A stretch of DNA of 64,000 nucleotides from Gliomastix tumulicola (GCA_001599755.1 BCHX01000012.1:186001-250000); one strand, 5' to 3'; counted from the stretch's first letter, positions 21,429 to 32,970 are shown. The notes: generated from the letters alone by a model not told the origin. Made by a program: numbers and translations.

Positions 21429-23538
21429 GATGCTGGTTCGGTTGGTGAGGGCGTCGGAAGCAAAAACGCGGTGCGAAGTCGGTATGCAACCTTAAGCAAA
21501 GGTAAGGTAGGGTGGTAAAGTAGGAAATAAAGTTAGTGGGGCCCGACGAACAGCAGTACAGAGAGAGGACCAAGGACAGGCGCGGCGGAAATCAAATCAT
21601 GCGAGCAGAAAGGACCGAGAATGAAAGAGAAAAGGGCGACAATGAACGGCGGGGGGAGGGTCGTGATTTTGACCTGAATCACGGCAATGCAGAGTGAAGA
21701 GAGAAAGAAAAAAAGAAGAGAAATCCAGTTTGAAGATGGACGTCAAGCCACCGAGACGGTTTTGGCTGGCTTGCCCCCCCCCCCCCTGGCCAGAGAAACC
21801 GGGGCCAAGAAAAGGGGGCATGCACTGTAGCGGGAGGAAATAGGGAATGATGGGCGCTGCAGTGGCGCTGTAGTAGCTTCAGGAGGCTTCTCTAGCGTCC
21901 GTCTACAGCGCCTGCACGAGATCTGATTCGCACTGGGGGCTGGTTCAAGATCCATCGCCCCACACACGGCCCCTGATCTGTACCGTGCGCCCACTGTGCC
22001 CCTGCAAGATTTAGTGCTTCCACTCCATCTTTTTCTTCAGCACTTCCCAGGCACATGCCAGGGATTATGTCTGGTTTCGCTCAGCAAGCACCGAGTCCCT
22101 CCTCCCGGCAAAGCGGCAGCGTGCCGTCCATGGTGCTCTCCAATTTGAAATAGAGATCGTCTATCTCTGCCCTCAGACAAGGAGGTGGCATGCCTTCTCC
22201 ATATGTCCTGCACTGTATGACCCCATGCGCCGTTCCTTCACGCGCGCGCGCGCGCATGTGTTCGTTTTTGCCCTCTCTCCCAGCGACCGCCTCTTGCTGC
22301 TGTCCCGCGACGGTGACGTAGAAACAGCATTCACATAAACAAACTCCACGGTCGCACAAGGCGGGGAGCATGCCGTGAGTTGAAAATGAGTGCTTACGCG
22401 GCTTGGCTTTTTGCCCTGGATTGCCGGGACGGGGGCCAAAATTCCAGTTCCGAGGGACAATGCCGAGCCCGAGCACGACAGTCACCCATATATATCCAGG
22501 GCACAATCCTGTCGCGTGATCGTCAGCAGCCGGCACTGAAAACAGGAGTTGCTCTGTTCGCGCCCGCGCGCCCGCACTGCGTTATCTGCAGCAAATGACA
22601 GCCAGTGGCCAGACGGCACGACGGATATAATAATAATGTATGCGCACAGTATTACTCCGTGCGCCAGCACATCCCAACGCGACATTTTGCACGCACCCGC
22701 ACGTCCGGAAGGTCGGATGATTAAAAGACGGAAGCCCTTTGCACTTTGCACTTTGCACTTTGCACTCTGCACTGTAGGTACTCCGTCAGAGCCCCAGCAC
22801 CAGCGCCGACGGTCCAATAATGGCCCCCCTCCGTTGCCAGATCTGAAACAGCCTACGTCAGGTTGGGCCATCACGGCTGTGAAACATGTCCATCACACGC
22901 TCCTCCGACGGGTTTCGTCAGACAATTGTCGTCGACGCGGCGAATCATCGCTGACGGATGTCTGCTTGTACAGTTTGGTTCGCCATCATGAGAGGTAGAA
23001 TTTTGCTGGATTTTGCCATTCCAACAAGACAGACCAAAAAGCAGGGCGTGGGAAAATTGCGAGGACCAATGTCCCTGTAGTTAGTTACTAGTACCTAGTT
23101 CATCCGAATTCGGCGGCGGAAGCAATACAGTGTGCAGCTAGTAAAAAACCGCAGGTGTGCCCTGAAGGCACTAAAAGTCGCCCGACCACCACCAAAGCAC
23201 GCCATCGTTCACACGACACAGTGCTTTTGCACCTCGGGGAATTGATCGACAGTGAAGGGAAAGAAGCTTATCGTATGCTTGATACCGTCCCAAGGTTCTT
23301 TTTACTGGAGATGGCCGGCCAGATAATACTGCTGTGCCTTTATTTTACCACTGAAATATCCACGGACACGCATTCATTGACCGACGGGGTCTAGGGTAGC
23401 CCAATTGGCAGCCACGACACGATGGCTGTGATTCTGGGTGGGATGAGCTTTGCATCAACCATCCAATGATGGAGTAAACATGTTTTTCTTTGTCTTTTCT
23501 TTGGCGGGGAGATGAATGACTAGATACAAATATGACAG
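21429..23538. other. Intergenic, 2.1 kb, simple repeats only
   Basis: No gene is supported. Features are a run of C at 21,774-21,786, alternating GC at about 22,240-22,254, and a short tandem 'ctttgcact' repeat at 22,737-22,772. Small frames on both strands lack domains. The region lies between the acyltransferase start and the pectate lyase 3' end. Confidence 0.5.
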
Positions 23539-24747
23539 CTATAATGAATATTCGCCTCTGACCACTCTCGTGAATCTACAGAATCTGCCCCGCGGACTGG
23601 GGAACGAGCTCAGCCACAGCGCAGACCCCAGAAGCTCGATGGCGGGATAAGGAAGAGAATCCGGGGTCAGCGTGCCCACGGGAGCCGAGTTGGAGGAGCC
23701 GCCAAGAGACACATCGTCAACGACGACATAGCCGCTGTAGTCGGAGCCTTCGGCATAGATGGCGAGGTCGGTGCTGTTCGCAAAGGCGCTCGACTGGACG
23801 AGGACCTGCGACTTCTGCCTTGCGTTGATGCCGGTGTCGAGCACCTGGTCGAAGAAGCTGTTGATGGTGTGGACGACACCGAAGCGGACGGACGGCACGC
23901 GGCTGTTGATCCGGTGCCAGTAGTTGTTCGCGAAGGTAATGTGAAGCTTGCCCTCGTCCTCGGCTCCGTTGTTGTCTGCGTGGCCAATCAAGGAGGCTTT
24001 CCACTGTGTCCGTTGCGTAAGTCATGTCATGTCATGATCTCGTCAGGAACGGAGTTCACGGCAAACACCAATCTCAGGAAAGTGTGTCTGGAATCGATGA
24101 TTGATGAAAGTGACTTACGTGGTTGTGGATGTACGAGTTGCTGACAGTGACCCAGTCGCTGCCGTGCGTGATATCAAGGAGTCCGTCGTAGTTGATCTTA
24201 TCAGAGGCAAGGTCACCCGAAAGATCAACATGATCGATCCAAACGTTGGTAGCGGCGTCAAGGCCAATGGCATCGCCCGCATCGTAAAGGACGTTCTCGA
24301 TTTTCAGGTTGCGAAGGATGACATTGCTTGCGCCCTTCACCCTGAGAGCAACGCCGAGAATCACTACAGAGCCCGGTCAATCTTGTGCACAAATGAACGG
24401 AAATCGATGGACTAGAGGCATGACTGACCACTGCTGGCCTCCCCAAACACAGTCGTGTCAGAGGAGATGTCAACTCGATCGGTCTCCGATCCAGAGATGG
24501 TGCCCGAGACGACGACGACGGAGGGCCCCGAAGCTGAGGCAGCAGCCTTGAAACCTGCCAGATCAGTGACGATGACAGGCTCGGCTGCTCCTCCGCCCGT
24601 GGTGCCGCCGTTCTCTAGACAGAAACCGAGAGAGCACGCCTCTGCAGCCTGACGGCGGACGATGCCGTGGCGACTGCCCGCATGATCACCGAGGCTCGGC
24701 GCGCCCAGGGCTGAGGCGACCAAAGTTGAGATGGCGAGAGTCTTCAT
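23539..24747 (-). CDS. Pectate lyase, PL1 family, frameshift near the C-terminus
   Basis: Three exons: 24747-24429, 24363-24119 and 24003-23539, giving 342 residues as read. Signal peptide about 1-16. PL1 landmarks are 'VWIDHVDLS' (calcium-binding region), 'SNSYIHNHWKASLIGHAD' across the second intron, and 'RVPSVRFG' with the catalytic Arg. It cleaves polygalacturonate by beta-elimination outside the cell. The last about 29 residues look wrong: after 'IELLGS' the reading turns into Arg-rich sequence, while the next frame reads on to 'VPQSAGQIL' and a stop at 23,576, the usual family ending. A 1-bp deletion near 23,620-23,627, real or a sequencing error, explains this. The catalytic core is intact, so the enzyme may still work. 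Confidence 0.85.
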
Positions 24748-24836
24748 CGTGAGTAGAACTGACATTGCAGGCGGAGGGAAATCTGGAAAGACGCTGACGA
24801 TTTCCCCTTTGTCAAGGGAATATTGGTCATGTGTGT

Positions 24837-24846
24837 CTATATACAT
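24837..24846 (-). promoter_or_regulatory. TATA box of the pectate lyase gene
   Basis: The minus strand reads ATGTATATAG about 90 bp upstream of the start codon at 24,747. Confidence 0.4.
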
Positions 24847-26162
24847 CCGCTCCCCTTGCTTAGTATGGAAACAGAAATATTCTAAATATGGTGCAATTCC
24901 CATAACTGTCTAAAGAAACCACGAGCGGATTAATCCGGGCGATCAATTGCCCTGGCCATCGTTGCTCGCCGCATCTGCGGGCTGTCAATGTGCCATCAGC
25001 GTGTGGCATCCGGCAAATGATTGGAGGAAGTTGGTCGAGTTTTCTCCGTCAACTAATTGCGGTATCATCAGAATAATAATGGACCCAGGGAATGAGATCC
25101 GACTCAGCGGCGACTCTCCATCTGTCTATTGTAGGGCGGCCAGATGTAAGGCCAGAGACATAACCACGTGTTGGGGTCTAAATGTGGTCGCGTCGTTGAT
25201 TTGAGGAGTCTTGGGTCCAAAGCAACGAGTGTACTCTGCAGTTTCACAAGCCAATAATCACAACTGTTATCCCATCACCTACTGGTGAGCAAGCAACGGA
25301 TTGTGGCGTGCGTAGGTGACTCCGGTCCGTTAAGTGGGGGATTTCCATGCATCCTGCATGCAATATCGGACGACTTGTCCGTTCTCTACTCGGAAATATC
25401 TTGGAAAATCCCTGAGTAATCGTCATTGTAGAACAAACTTGCACATGCCGAGGTGTGGAACAGGCGGGCGACTTGTATGCGTACGTCGAGATTCCAGGAA
25501 GAAGCGGTCGGGCGAGAAACGGCTGCGTGATTCATGAAACGCAGACGGTATTGCATAAGTAGGTAGCCCAGGTAATGAATCAGCGGCTTCCATAGGGCGA
25601 AGTCTGATGGTCAATGAAGTAACATGGAAGACCAAGGAGCTACAAAGCGCCTGCCTACCAAAGCAATGCAGGCCGATCATTCATGGAAAACGGACCATCT
25701 TGCCGGGATCGGGACGTAGATTGCCCGGTCGGCCGGATGATTCCCCGAAAGGGAGCATTATCCCAAGCTGCTGCTCTGCACGGAGGATGGTATCCTAGGA
25801 TGCTTATTGGAGGAAAAGAAGATCAGCTCGAATGCATGCATGTCGTCCAAAGAGTAGCAGCTCTACGGCGGCTTGGTAGCTGAAGATCCATCTTCCAAAG
25901 GAGACGTACTCCCTCTTTACTTGGCTTTTCTACTTTCCAGGAAGTTGAGTGATGGAAAATTTCAAGCTTTATGAGGTAACGTTGTCTTCTTTCGCTGCTG
26001 GAGTTTGCTCGCTAAATACCGAAGACCCGAGTGATGCGAGAAAGAATCGGCATGAAGGGAGGACACATGTTGCCGTCTGTCTGATGAATATATATCGCTA
26101 CGTCTAGCCATCCGTACAATCGTCTGGCACACGTAAGAATTGCTTGTATCTTTCACTTCTTG
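24847..26162. other. Intergenic between divergent secreted-enzyme genes
   Basis: 1.3 kb between the pectate lyase (minus) and LPMO-like (plus) genes. It is a shared promoter region for two putative polysaccharide-active proteins. I see no clear regulator site. The short frames inside lack support. Confidence 0.5.
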
Positions 26163-26171
26163 TATATATAA
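26163..26171 (+). promoter_or_regulatory. TATA box of the LPMO-like gene
   Basis: TATATATAA about 70 bp upstream of the start codon at 26,238. Confidence 0.45.
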
Positions 26172-26237
26172 CTTCAAAATTCGTCGTCCCTACTGCTTTG
26201 TATATCTTTCTTATTGCGTGACACGCCCGCCGACGAA

Positions 26238-27113
26238 ATGCTCTTCTATCTCGGTCTCCTCGGCCTCGCTTCAAGCGGTGTCCTAGGACATGCGGTGGTG
26301 GACTCTCCCGCCCCTCGAAAGGTACAGCAGACTCCTGATCGCCTCAGAGTGCACATCCAAGTTCGCTCCTTACTGACGATGGAGCAGGGTGGCGCGGCGT
26401 CTCAGGCCCTCTGTGGCGCGAACGTGTCCAAACTGATGGCTCGAGGTGAGCAGAAGTCTCATTGGCAAAGCTCCTATTGACCCATACGGCCACGAGACTA
26501 ATGTAATGTGCTTGCGCCTTCTGTCGGAGTTTAGATCTAGCTGCGCCAATCGAGGCCGCGGTCCAGGCTGCTGGAACCGACTACAACTGCAATGCTTACG
26601 TCTGTCGTGGCTACCAGTTCGAGGACAATGTCGACCGTCTGCAGACTTACCAGGCAGGAGACGTCGTGCCCTTTCACATCAACCTCGTGGCTGGGCATCG
26701 GCCTGGGTGGGCGGTAAGTTGATGAATGCGATCGAATTCGCTTGTGTGTTGCAAGGGGGGTCGCTGATGGATTACCAATCAGAATGTTTCGGTCATTGAC
26801 CCTGTGGGAAACGCGATCATTGGAGACGAGTTGAAGTCGTGGGTACGCTGGCCGATCGAGAATCCCGGCCCGGACCGAGATGATCGTAAGTATTTACTGA
26901 CCCGAAGATGAGAAGACGTCTTTTTGCTTCACGATTCTATCCGTACGAGTACTAACATGGGAATGCTACCAAGTCGACTTTGAGATTACAATTCCAGAGG
27001 GCTTGGAGTCAACGTGTGCTGAAGGCGGCGCCTGCGCCATTCAGTGGTACTGGTGGTCCGACAGCAACAAGCAGACGTACGAGAGCTGTGTTGACTTCGT
27101 TATCGGGGCTTGA
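26238..27113 (+). CDS. Secreted LPMO-like (chitin-binding type-4-like) protein
   Basis: Five exons: 26238-26321, 26388-26445, 26535-26713, 26783-26885 and 26974-27113, giving 187 residues; every phase closes. The signal peptide (MLFYLGLLGLASSGVLG) is followed directly by His18, so the mature protein begins 'HAVVDSPAPRK', as copper lytic polysaccharide monooxygenases do. Candidate second brace ligands are H95 and H102 ('PFHINLVAGHRPG'), with an axial Tyr in 'NKQTYESC'. It resembles a fungal group often labelled chitin-binding type-4; I know of no established activity for it. Cysteines are paired in the order C37, C66, C71, then three late ones. It is divergent from the pectate lyase gene. Copper binding is inferred, not shown. 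Confidence 0.75.
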
Positions 27114-27419
27114 ACTTGGGGTAGGGTAGGAAGACTCGTTCTCGCGTCCAAAAACTCAAGAATGGCAAGGCGTCAACTTGCGTCGATAGAAGGAACTGCA
27201 CACCAGCTAGGGGAAGGTCAAACTGTCTCAATTCATAGCTGCATTGAAATTATAAAGCAACTGTTGGTATATCGCTGGTAAAACTACTGTATGACGCGGT
27301 GTGACGAGTCCATTGGCTGCTGGTGCATACTGTACCTTAGCTGCCTACCTAAGCAGAGCGAAGCTACAATATGTACCAGCAGCCGATGGACTCGTCTTCA
27401 TTTCGTGGAAAAGAGCTCC
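27114..27419. other. Intergenic between convergent genes
   Basis: About 300 bp between the 3' ends of the LPMO-like and membrane-protein genes. It holds an inverted pair near 27,300-27,395: 'gacgagtccat..ggctgctgg' recurs as 'ccagcagccgatggactcgtc'. This could form a hairpin in either transcript. Confidence 0.45.
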
Positions 27420-29627
27420 TTATGTGTATTTGAGGCCACTCTGCACACGCTTCATCTGTCTCTTCGTCCCCAAATCAACGCCAGACGACTCAACGTCCGT
27501 CGTATTCCCATCCGAAGCCGCGACAATCATCTCCAGCCGTTTGTCTCCGTCGCTCTCCCGGATGAGGATGGGCATCCGCCTGGCCGCAGAGCTCGTCACT
27601 ATGTCTTCCATGCTCTTCGCATCCTCGGGAGTCCTGGACCGCAGGGCCAGCGAGATGAGCTCCTCGGCGCTGCCCCAGCCGGTGCTGTGCCACGGCTTGC
27701 GGGAGAAGGCGATGATGAGGTGGTGGCCGATGGCGAGGGCCGCGTGGAAGAACAGGAGGGCAAACGCCACTATCCTGCTTCGGGTGTTCTCAAAGTTGTA
27801 GGTGTAGAGGTGGGAGTAGGCGCCGACCGAGACCTGGGTGACGATGTCGTCGGGTCCAGTGCTCAGGCTGGGGACGTCTTCGCGCGCGACGGGCTCGAAG
27901 GCCGTCGACATGGTCATGGCGTCGGCCAAGTAGAGAGCCAGCAGGCGGGACATGGTCCAGGAGACGGAGCCGCCCTGCAGGATCGAGGCGTCGAGGAGAG
28001 AGGCGTAGTCGGTATTGTACAGCCCCGTGAAGTCCTCCTCTGTCTGGACCGGGCCAATCCACTGCAGCCACTCGTCCGTCATGGTGATGTTGTCCACCTT
28101 CGGATCGGACTTCTTGATGTACTCGAACGTCTTGTTGGGCGGGATGCCGAGCTCCGACTGTGCTCCGGTGGGCAGACGCGTGTCGGTCCAGACGTCAGCC
28201 TCCCACCAGCGCGCCACAACGTAGCAGAGCTGGAATTGCGTGGCGGCCATGCCTTGCTCATCGATCTCCGCGCTGGTGTTGTTGGACAGCAGGAGTGTCG
28301 CGCTGAGCGGCAGCGGGACGTTCTCGTCGAGGTGCAGGGAATAGGATCGGGATTCGGACGAGTTGGCGTTGTCGAGGGGGAACAGCACCTCGTTCATCTC
28401 CGACATGTGGATGGTGCGGTTGTAGGTGAGGAGGTCGTCCTCCCATGCAAAGGAGATGCTCCCGCCGTCTGCCTCGTCCCACGACCCGGGTGTGCAGCTC
28501 GCGGCCACGAGAGGCTGCTTCCACTTCTTGAGCTTCGACGAGCCCAGCGGGTTTGGCTTGGACCTGAAGAGGATGTCGCGCTTGCTGTTGCCGTAGACGG
28601 AGTAGCGGCTGAGATCATACGATACAAAGTCCATGGGCCCTGTGGCGAGGCCGGCCGACGCCAGAAGGTCAGTGGAGAGTGGTCTGTAAGGGGTTGCCGT
28701 GCCATCCCGCGTAACGGAGATGTTGTACTGCGCACGCCGGCCTCCCGACGACACCTCGTTGAGGGCTGCCACTTCCTGGATGAAGGGCTTGATGTCGTAT
28801 GTCGCGCACGCCTTGTTCGCCTCGTCCAGCGCGTCCGTCGTCTGCTGGATGCACACGCCGAAAGCCTGCTGGGCGTAGTCGATGGTGATGTTAGTGGGAT
28901 ACGGGTTGCGGGAGATGTAGTAGACGTCCGGGTTCTCCCACACGTTCTCCTGGAACCAGGCGTCGTTGGGCATGGTCGCCACCCAGTCCTGGCGGGGGGT
29001 CATCAGGGTCGCGGAAAACGGACCGACGGTCACGCCCAGGCCGACGAGGATGACGAGGAGGCCGATGGTGATGTTGTGGAAGCGGCGGTTCCGCTGCGGC
29101 TTCCAGACCGTCTCCCAGAACTCGGGGCTGATGAGATACAGGGGGTTCGCGATGTGGAAGGGCGCGGTGATGAACCCCAGCGCCAGCCCCGTCTTGCCCA
29201 GCAGGCCGTACATGATTCGGTGCAGGAGGATGTCGGTGAGGGACATGGCGATGAGGATCTCGTGGGCCTTGGCAGGGAACTGAAGGGAGCTCAGCTGGTC
29301 TCCGGTTGGCTCTTTTGCCCAGCAGAGGCCGACGATGTGGAAGGCGAACAGAACGGCCGACACGGCGATCGAAGGCAGGTGGAAGAACAGGAAGTTCCAC
29401 AGCACTGCTATGCGGCTGCTGCTGCATATCTCCTTGCCGCCCACCGTTGGATGGCCCGAGTCCGCGTCGGTTGGGGTGGCTTGCCCAGCCAGGGCATCAG
29501 ACTCCATGACGCTGATCTCGTGGGGAGGTTTGGTCGGGTCGTGGTGCTGCTTCTCGTTGTTGGAGATGCCGATGCCCGTCTCGATCGGGGTTGCGTCCCG
29601 CGGGCTTCCGAAGAGCCCAGACGCCAT
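27420..29627 (-). CDS. Large fungal membrane protein, unknown function
   Basis: A single coding exon of 735 residues. I chose the start at 29,627 (MASGLFGSPRDATP); the frame is open 25 codons further but that part looks like a 5' UTR. Membrane segments: 'FLFFHLPSIAVSAVLFAFHIVGLC' (about 70-95), two weaker ones ('ILIAMSLTDILLHRIMYGLLG', 'TIGLLVILVGLGVTVGPF'), then an extracytosolic domain with many NxS/T sites, and a final span ('IVAFALLFFHAALAIGHHLIIAF') before a cytosolic tail of about 75 residues. The plan is like that of the 607-residue protein at 10,669. I recognise no enzyme motif. Its function could be sensing or wall-related, but this is speculation. Confidence 0.8.
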   Translation of the reverse strand: MASGLFGSPRDATPIETGIGISNNEKQHHDPTKPPHEISVMESDALAGQATPTDADSGHPTVGGKEICSSSRIAVLWNFLFFHLPSIAVSAVLFAFHIVGLCWAKEPTGDQLSSLQFPAKAHEILIAMSLTDILLHRIMYGLLGKTGLALGFITAPFHIANPLYLISPEFWETVWKPQRNRRFHNITIGLLVILVGLGVTVGPFSATLMTPRQDWVATMPNDAWFQENVWENPDVYYISRNPYPTNITIDYAQQAFGVCIQQTTDALDEANKACATYDIKPFIQEVAALNEVSSGGRRAQYNISVTRDGTATPYRPLSTDLLASAGLATGPMDFVSYDLSRYSVYGNSKRDILFRSKPNPLGSSKLKKWKQPLVAASCTPGSWDEADGGSISFAWEDDLLTYNRTIHMSEMNEVLFPLDNANSSESRSYSLHLDENVPLPLSATLLLSNNTSAEIDEQGMAATQFQLCYVVARWWEADVWTDTRLPTGAQSELGIPPNKTFEYIKKSDPKVDNITMTDEWLQWIGPVQTEEDFTGLYNTDYASLLDASILQGGSVSWTMSRLLALYLADAMTMSTAFEPVAREDVPSLSTGPDDIVTQVSVGAYSHLYTYNFENTRSRIVAFALLFFHAALAIGHHLIIAFSRKPWHSTGWGSAEELISLALRSRTPEDAKSMEDIVTSSAARRMPILIRESDGDKRLEMIVAASDGNTTDVESSGVDLGTKRQMKRVQSGLKYT

Positions 29628-31826
29628 GTTGAGGGTGTCGTGGCGGCGAGTGTCCTGAGCACGGGATGTCAGCTGGCCTCCACGTTCTTCCCTGGAAAGC
29701 ACGACTTACCGAGATGGCAACAGTATTAGTACAGCGGTCCTTTGTAGAGATATGAGTGATCAGATAGATGCTAGTGGCGGCGCCACAAGAGATGATGATG
29801 ACTGGCGCGCCCGTCTTATACATACCGCCCTTGACCGGGAAGTCTACTATTAACTAGCCGGCAAATATGGTCGGCGACTAGCCCAGGCCCGCACCACGGC
29901 CAACTGTCTGTCGCGATGTTTGGCATGTCAGCTCATGTCCAGACCGATCCCAAATTGCCAGGGGGGCTGGACTAGCACAACGGCCTGGGGAGCGTGATTG
30001 GCCTGACAGGACTCAATCTTAGGGCTGCAGGGGGCTTGCCCACGCCGCCGGCACTCGTTCTCTCGTTGGGTAAGTAGGTAGGGTAGGAACGGTCTCAGGG
30101 ACTTGACAAGGCCGGGTCCATGCATCCCACGATCCCATGAGGCTCCTTCATCAGTCCTTCTTCTCAACGTAAGCCTAAAAATACGCTTGATATTTCTAGG
30201 GGTGCAGGCCTTAGCGCTGGCTGGGCAGCTCAAGGCTGCTGGCTTCGGCACATTGCCAAGCCATGCGTGCGCGCGCGAGCGCATTAACGCACCCTGTTCA
30301 TGGGCCAGCCAGCCAACGCCTAGTAGGGCTGAAACCTGGCTATGGGAATCCGCGATGCGCGGTCGTTCTTAGCGTGAGCTAGTGCTGACTCGCTGACGAG
30401 AGAGATGGGGAACGAGTTCCTTCTGACGATCCGGAATACCGATTGTGTATGTGAAAAGGTCGAGCTATTGATCCCGTTTGTCAGCCACATCTCGTTCCCA
30501 ACGCATTATTATCGCACTGCCGATAGCATCACGGGGGGGAGTTACTCGTAGTTTGGAGCCGCCGGCCGGTGCTGGTGTGTCGGTCAAGGGCCTGCTCGTT
30601 CGTCAGGATCTTGGCACAGGGCCCGGCGTTATGAAGTTGAAATAGGAGGGGCGTGCTGACAAGCTACTCGAGTCTGGACATCGTAGGTGTCTCTTGGCGC
30701 GCCATGGGTTGTCGTGCCTTTGTGTGTGTTATTGCCGGTTGATGAGGTGGCCCGCTTTCTTTGGGCTCTTATCGAGCGAGCAACCTCTGTTTGGTTATAA
30801 GAATCGCATGTTTGCCGAACTTGTCCGTGACCGTGACCGTGACCCTCTTCCCCGATTTGCGCTGAGGCCAGCGGCCGTTGACTGACCTGACAGCAGGCCC
30901 GCAGACACGTGTGATGCTGATCCTTTGCCAAGATATTTGCAGACGCAGGCACGCATATCCTGGCATGCGGCTTGGGGGAGGACCGGCGATAACAAGCCCG
31001 CTGCCGTCGGCGTAGGGGAAAGCTGGCAGCATTGGTTCAACCACGGCGGCGCCTCCGACGACTTTCGCGTTTTGCCTGGGACGCAATAGACCTATTCATT
31101 ATTATCATGCGGGCTCTTCTCGCCCAGACCGCTCTTCTCCTCGAGACCGGGGTGCTGAAATGAATGGCGAGAACCTGGGGGATGGAGCTGCAGCTACCGC
31201 CGCCGTGTCCGTTTTCGATGATACTTCACCTTACGCAGTAATAGAAACTTCAATTTCATTATGGCATCATGACTTGAATTCTCTGGTCATTATACCGTAC
31301 CATGTAGATACCATGAATGTGACCTTTTCAACAAGCCTGGGTACTCTGACCTGTTTTGGGAGCGGGAACTGCTACGACCTGACAACCCCTTCACTGCGTC
31401 TACGACGTAACTCCCCAGACCTTCACGAGCGCGGTTTAAAATTGTACGGAAATTACTCTAACCCAATGGTATGACGTATGTTAGTTAATAAAATCCTGCC
31501 CTCATTAAAAAAACCCCTCTCGAAAGGGGGAAAAAGGAGTTACAGCGTCCCTTCCCTGTTTCTTCCAGCCCCTGAATCCATCCTTCCACAGACAACTGGT
31601 GCAGAGCAGCAGTGGGAAAACCACTGGGAAAGCCACTGGGAAAACCTAGGGCCAGAGGGCACGAAGAAGAAGAGTACACCAGCTCCCCTCCAAATCGGTT
31701 GAACGAGTCACTCATTGCAAGAAAAGCAAAGTGACATCAATTGAAACAACAACAACACCATTGCGGGTGCTTCCTTTCGACCCCGGCATCTTTAACCTGG
31801 AAACTTGGGGCTAGCTGTTGTGTCCG
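29628..31826. other. Intergenic, 2.2 kb, nothing recognised
   Basis: No supported gene. The part nearest 29,628 is the promoter and 5' UTR of the membrane-protein gene. A short 'gtgacc' triplicate lies at 30,824-30,843. From about 31,200 the sequence becomes more AT-rich, which marks the edge of the decayed zone. Confidence 0.5.
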
Positions 31827-32970
31827 TCACGCCGTAGAAGCAAACATGGCGGGTGCATGGCGCGGTCTAAATTCCGTGATGGTCGAACATGACGTAACGA
31901 TGGGACGAAGCGCATCTGGAGCGTAGTATATTGCTGCAATGGTAGCTAACAGTTTGTTGAAGTTTGTCGAATCGACTATCGGCTCTGTCCCATTCTCAAG
32001 CCGGCTTCCAGGCTTGAGCACCATTGGCACCCCGCCGTAGTCGCTATGGACCTTGTCGAGGCCGAGCTGGTAGAGGCCGATGTTCGAAGAGAACGCGGAT
32101 AGAAAGACCGAATAGACGCCGGGCTTCGTGTCGAGCGCAAGAGGACGCGCCCGGTTTGTCTGATTTGCGCCTGCGCTCATCGCAGGATCAACAAGTCGCC
32201 CGGCCATGATGCGTGATCCGCGGTACGCTCAATTTGAGACAAATTCTGGGGTGCGTTCATTGGCTTCAAAGATAAGATTCGTCCCTGGGTGTATGGTTTT
32301 GTCCCGGAAGTCTCCCATCCTGGTGAAGAGCTGCATATTACTCGTCCATTTTGGATACTTCTCTTGAACTGATGCCGAGAACTCGGTCAGTTTCGCAAGC
32401 GAAGCCGAACTATCCCCATTAATAACTGACAAGTCGACTGCAATTTCGACCTGAGCGGTGACGGTGTTATTTATGTCCGCGATATCGGTCAACCCATCAT
32501 CAATTTCCCCTGTGAGGGGAGCTTTTAAAGGAGACTTAATAACCCGCGGAGCCAGGCCATTCGGCTTTATGAACTTGTATCTCACTGTAATTCCGCTGCT
32601 CGTAGGCTTCGAGGATGCAATAACGGCAGCGCCAAATGCCTAGCCACTCTGACCATCGATATCGCGGAGGGTCACAGTGAAGGGTCCCTCCGGATCAAAA
32701 GTTTCCCGCATTTCGATGAGCACCGTGAGAGCGTCCCGACGTCCGGCGGAGAACACGTGACGAAATGTCTTTATTGCTTGATGCGCTCAAATGGTCCTTC
32801 CCGGACAGGGCGGTCACGTCAGTCCCTGCGGATGTCTTGCCGAACCGCCGAACCGGCTGGCTGCTCCTGCATGTTTCGATCCTCAAGATCTGGTTGTCTG
32901 GATCTTCGACATTCTGAAGGTCCAGTTGTGAGAAGTTTCCATCGTTTTGAAACGATGCTTGGATTTGCAC
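31827..32970 (-). pseudogene. Decayed gene with in-frame stops, possibly RIP-mutated
   Basis: Two minus-strand frames, 32585-32229 and 32207-31827, are in the same phase and separated by a single TGA at 32,229-32,231. Upstream in that phase, coding-like sequence ('GPFTVTLRDIDGQSG') reaches a TAG at about 32,641-32,643 and then continues as 'AFGAAVIASSKPT'. Further upstream coding signal changes frame near 32,765. TAG for CAG and TGA for CGA are both C-to-T changes, as RIP would make. The remaining sequence suggests a former protein of at least 350 residues. I cannot assign a family. No matching intron signals rescue the stops. Confidence 0.55.

Noticed and set aside
22239..22254. Alternating GC run as a Z-DNA or regulatory site
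   Set aside because: Only about 8 dinucleotides, no gene start nearby and no other support.
23155..23394. 79-residue plus-strand frame with a hydrophobic patch
   Set aside because: The hydrophobic patch is internal, there is no signal peptide, and nothing else supports it.
27291..29729. 812-residue plus-strand open frame
   Set aside because: Exact antisense of the 735-residue membrane protein, which has convincing membrane spans and glycosylation sites.
31160..31474. 104-residue plus-strand frame
   Set aside because: No start context, domain or splice structure; composition is that of AT-rich non-coding DNA.
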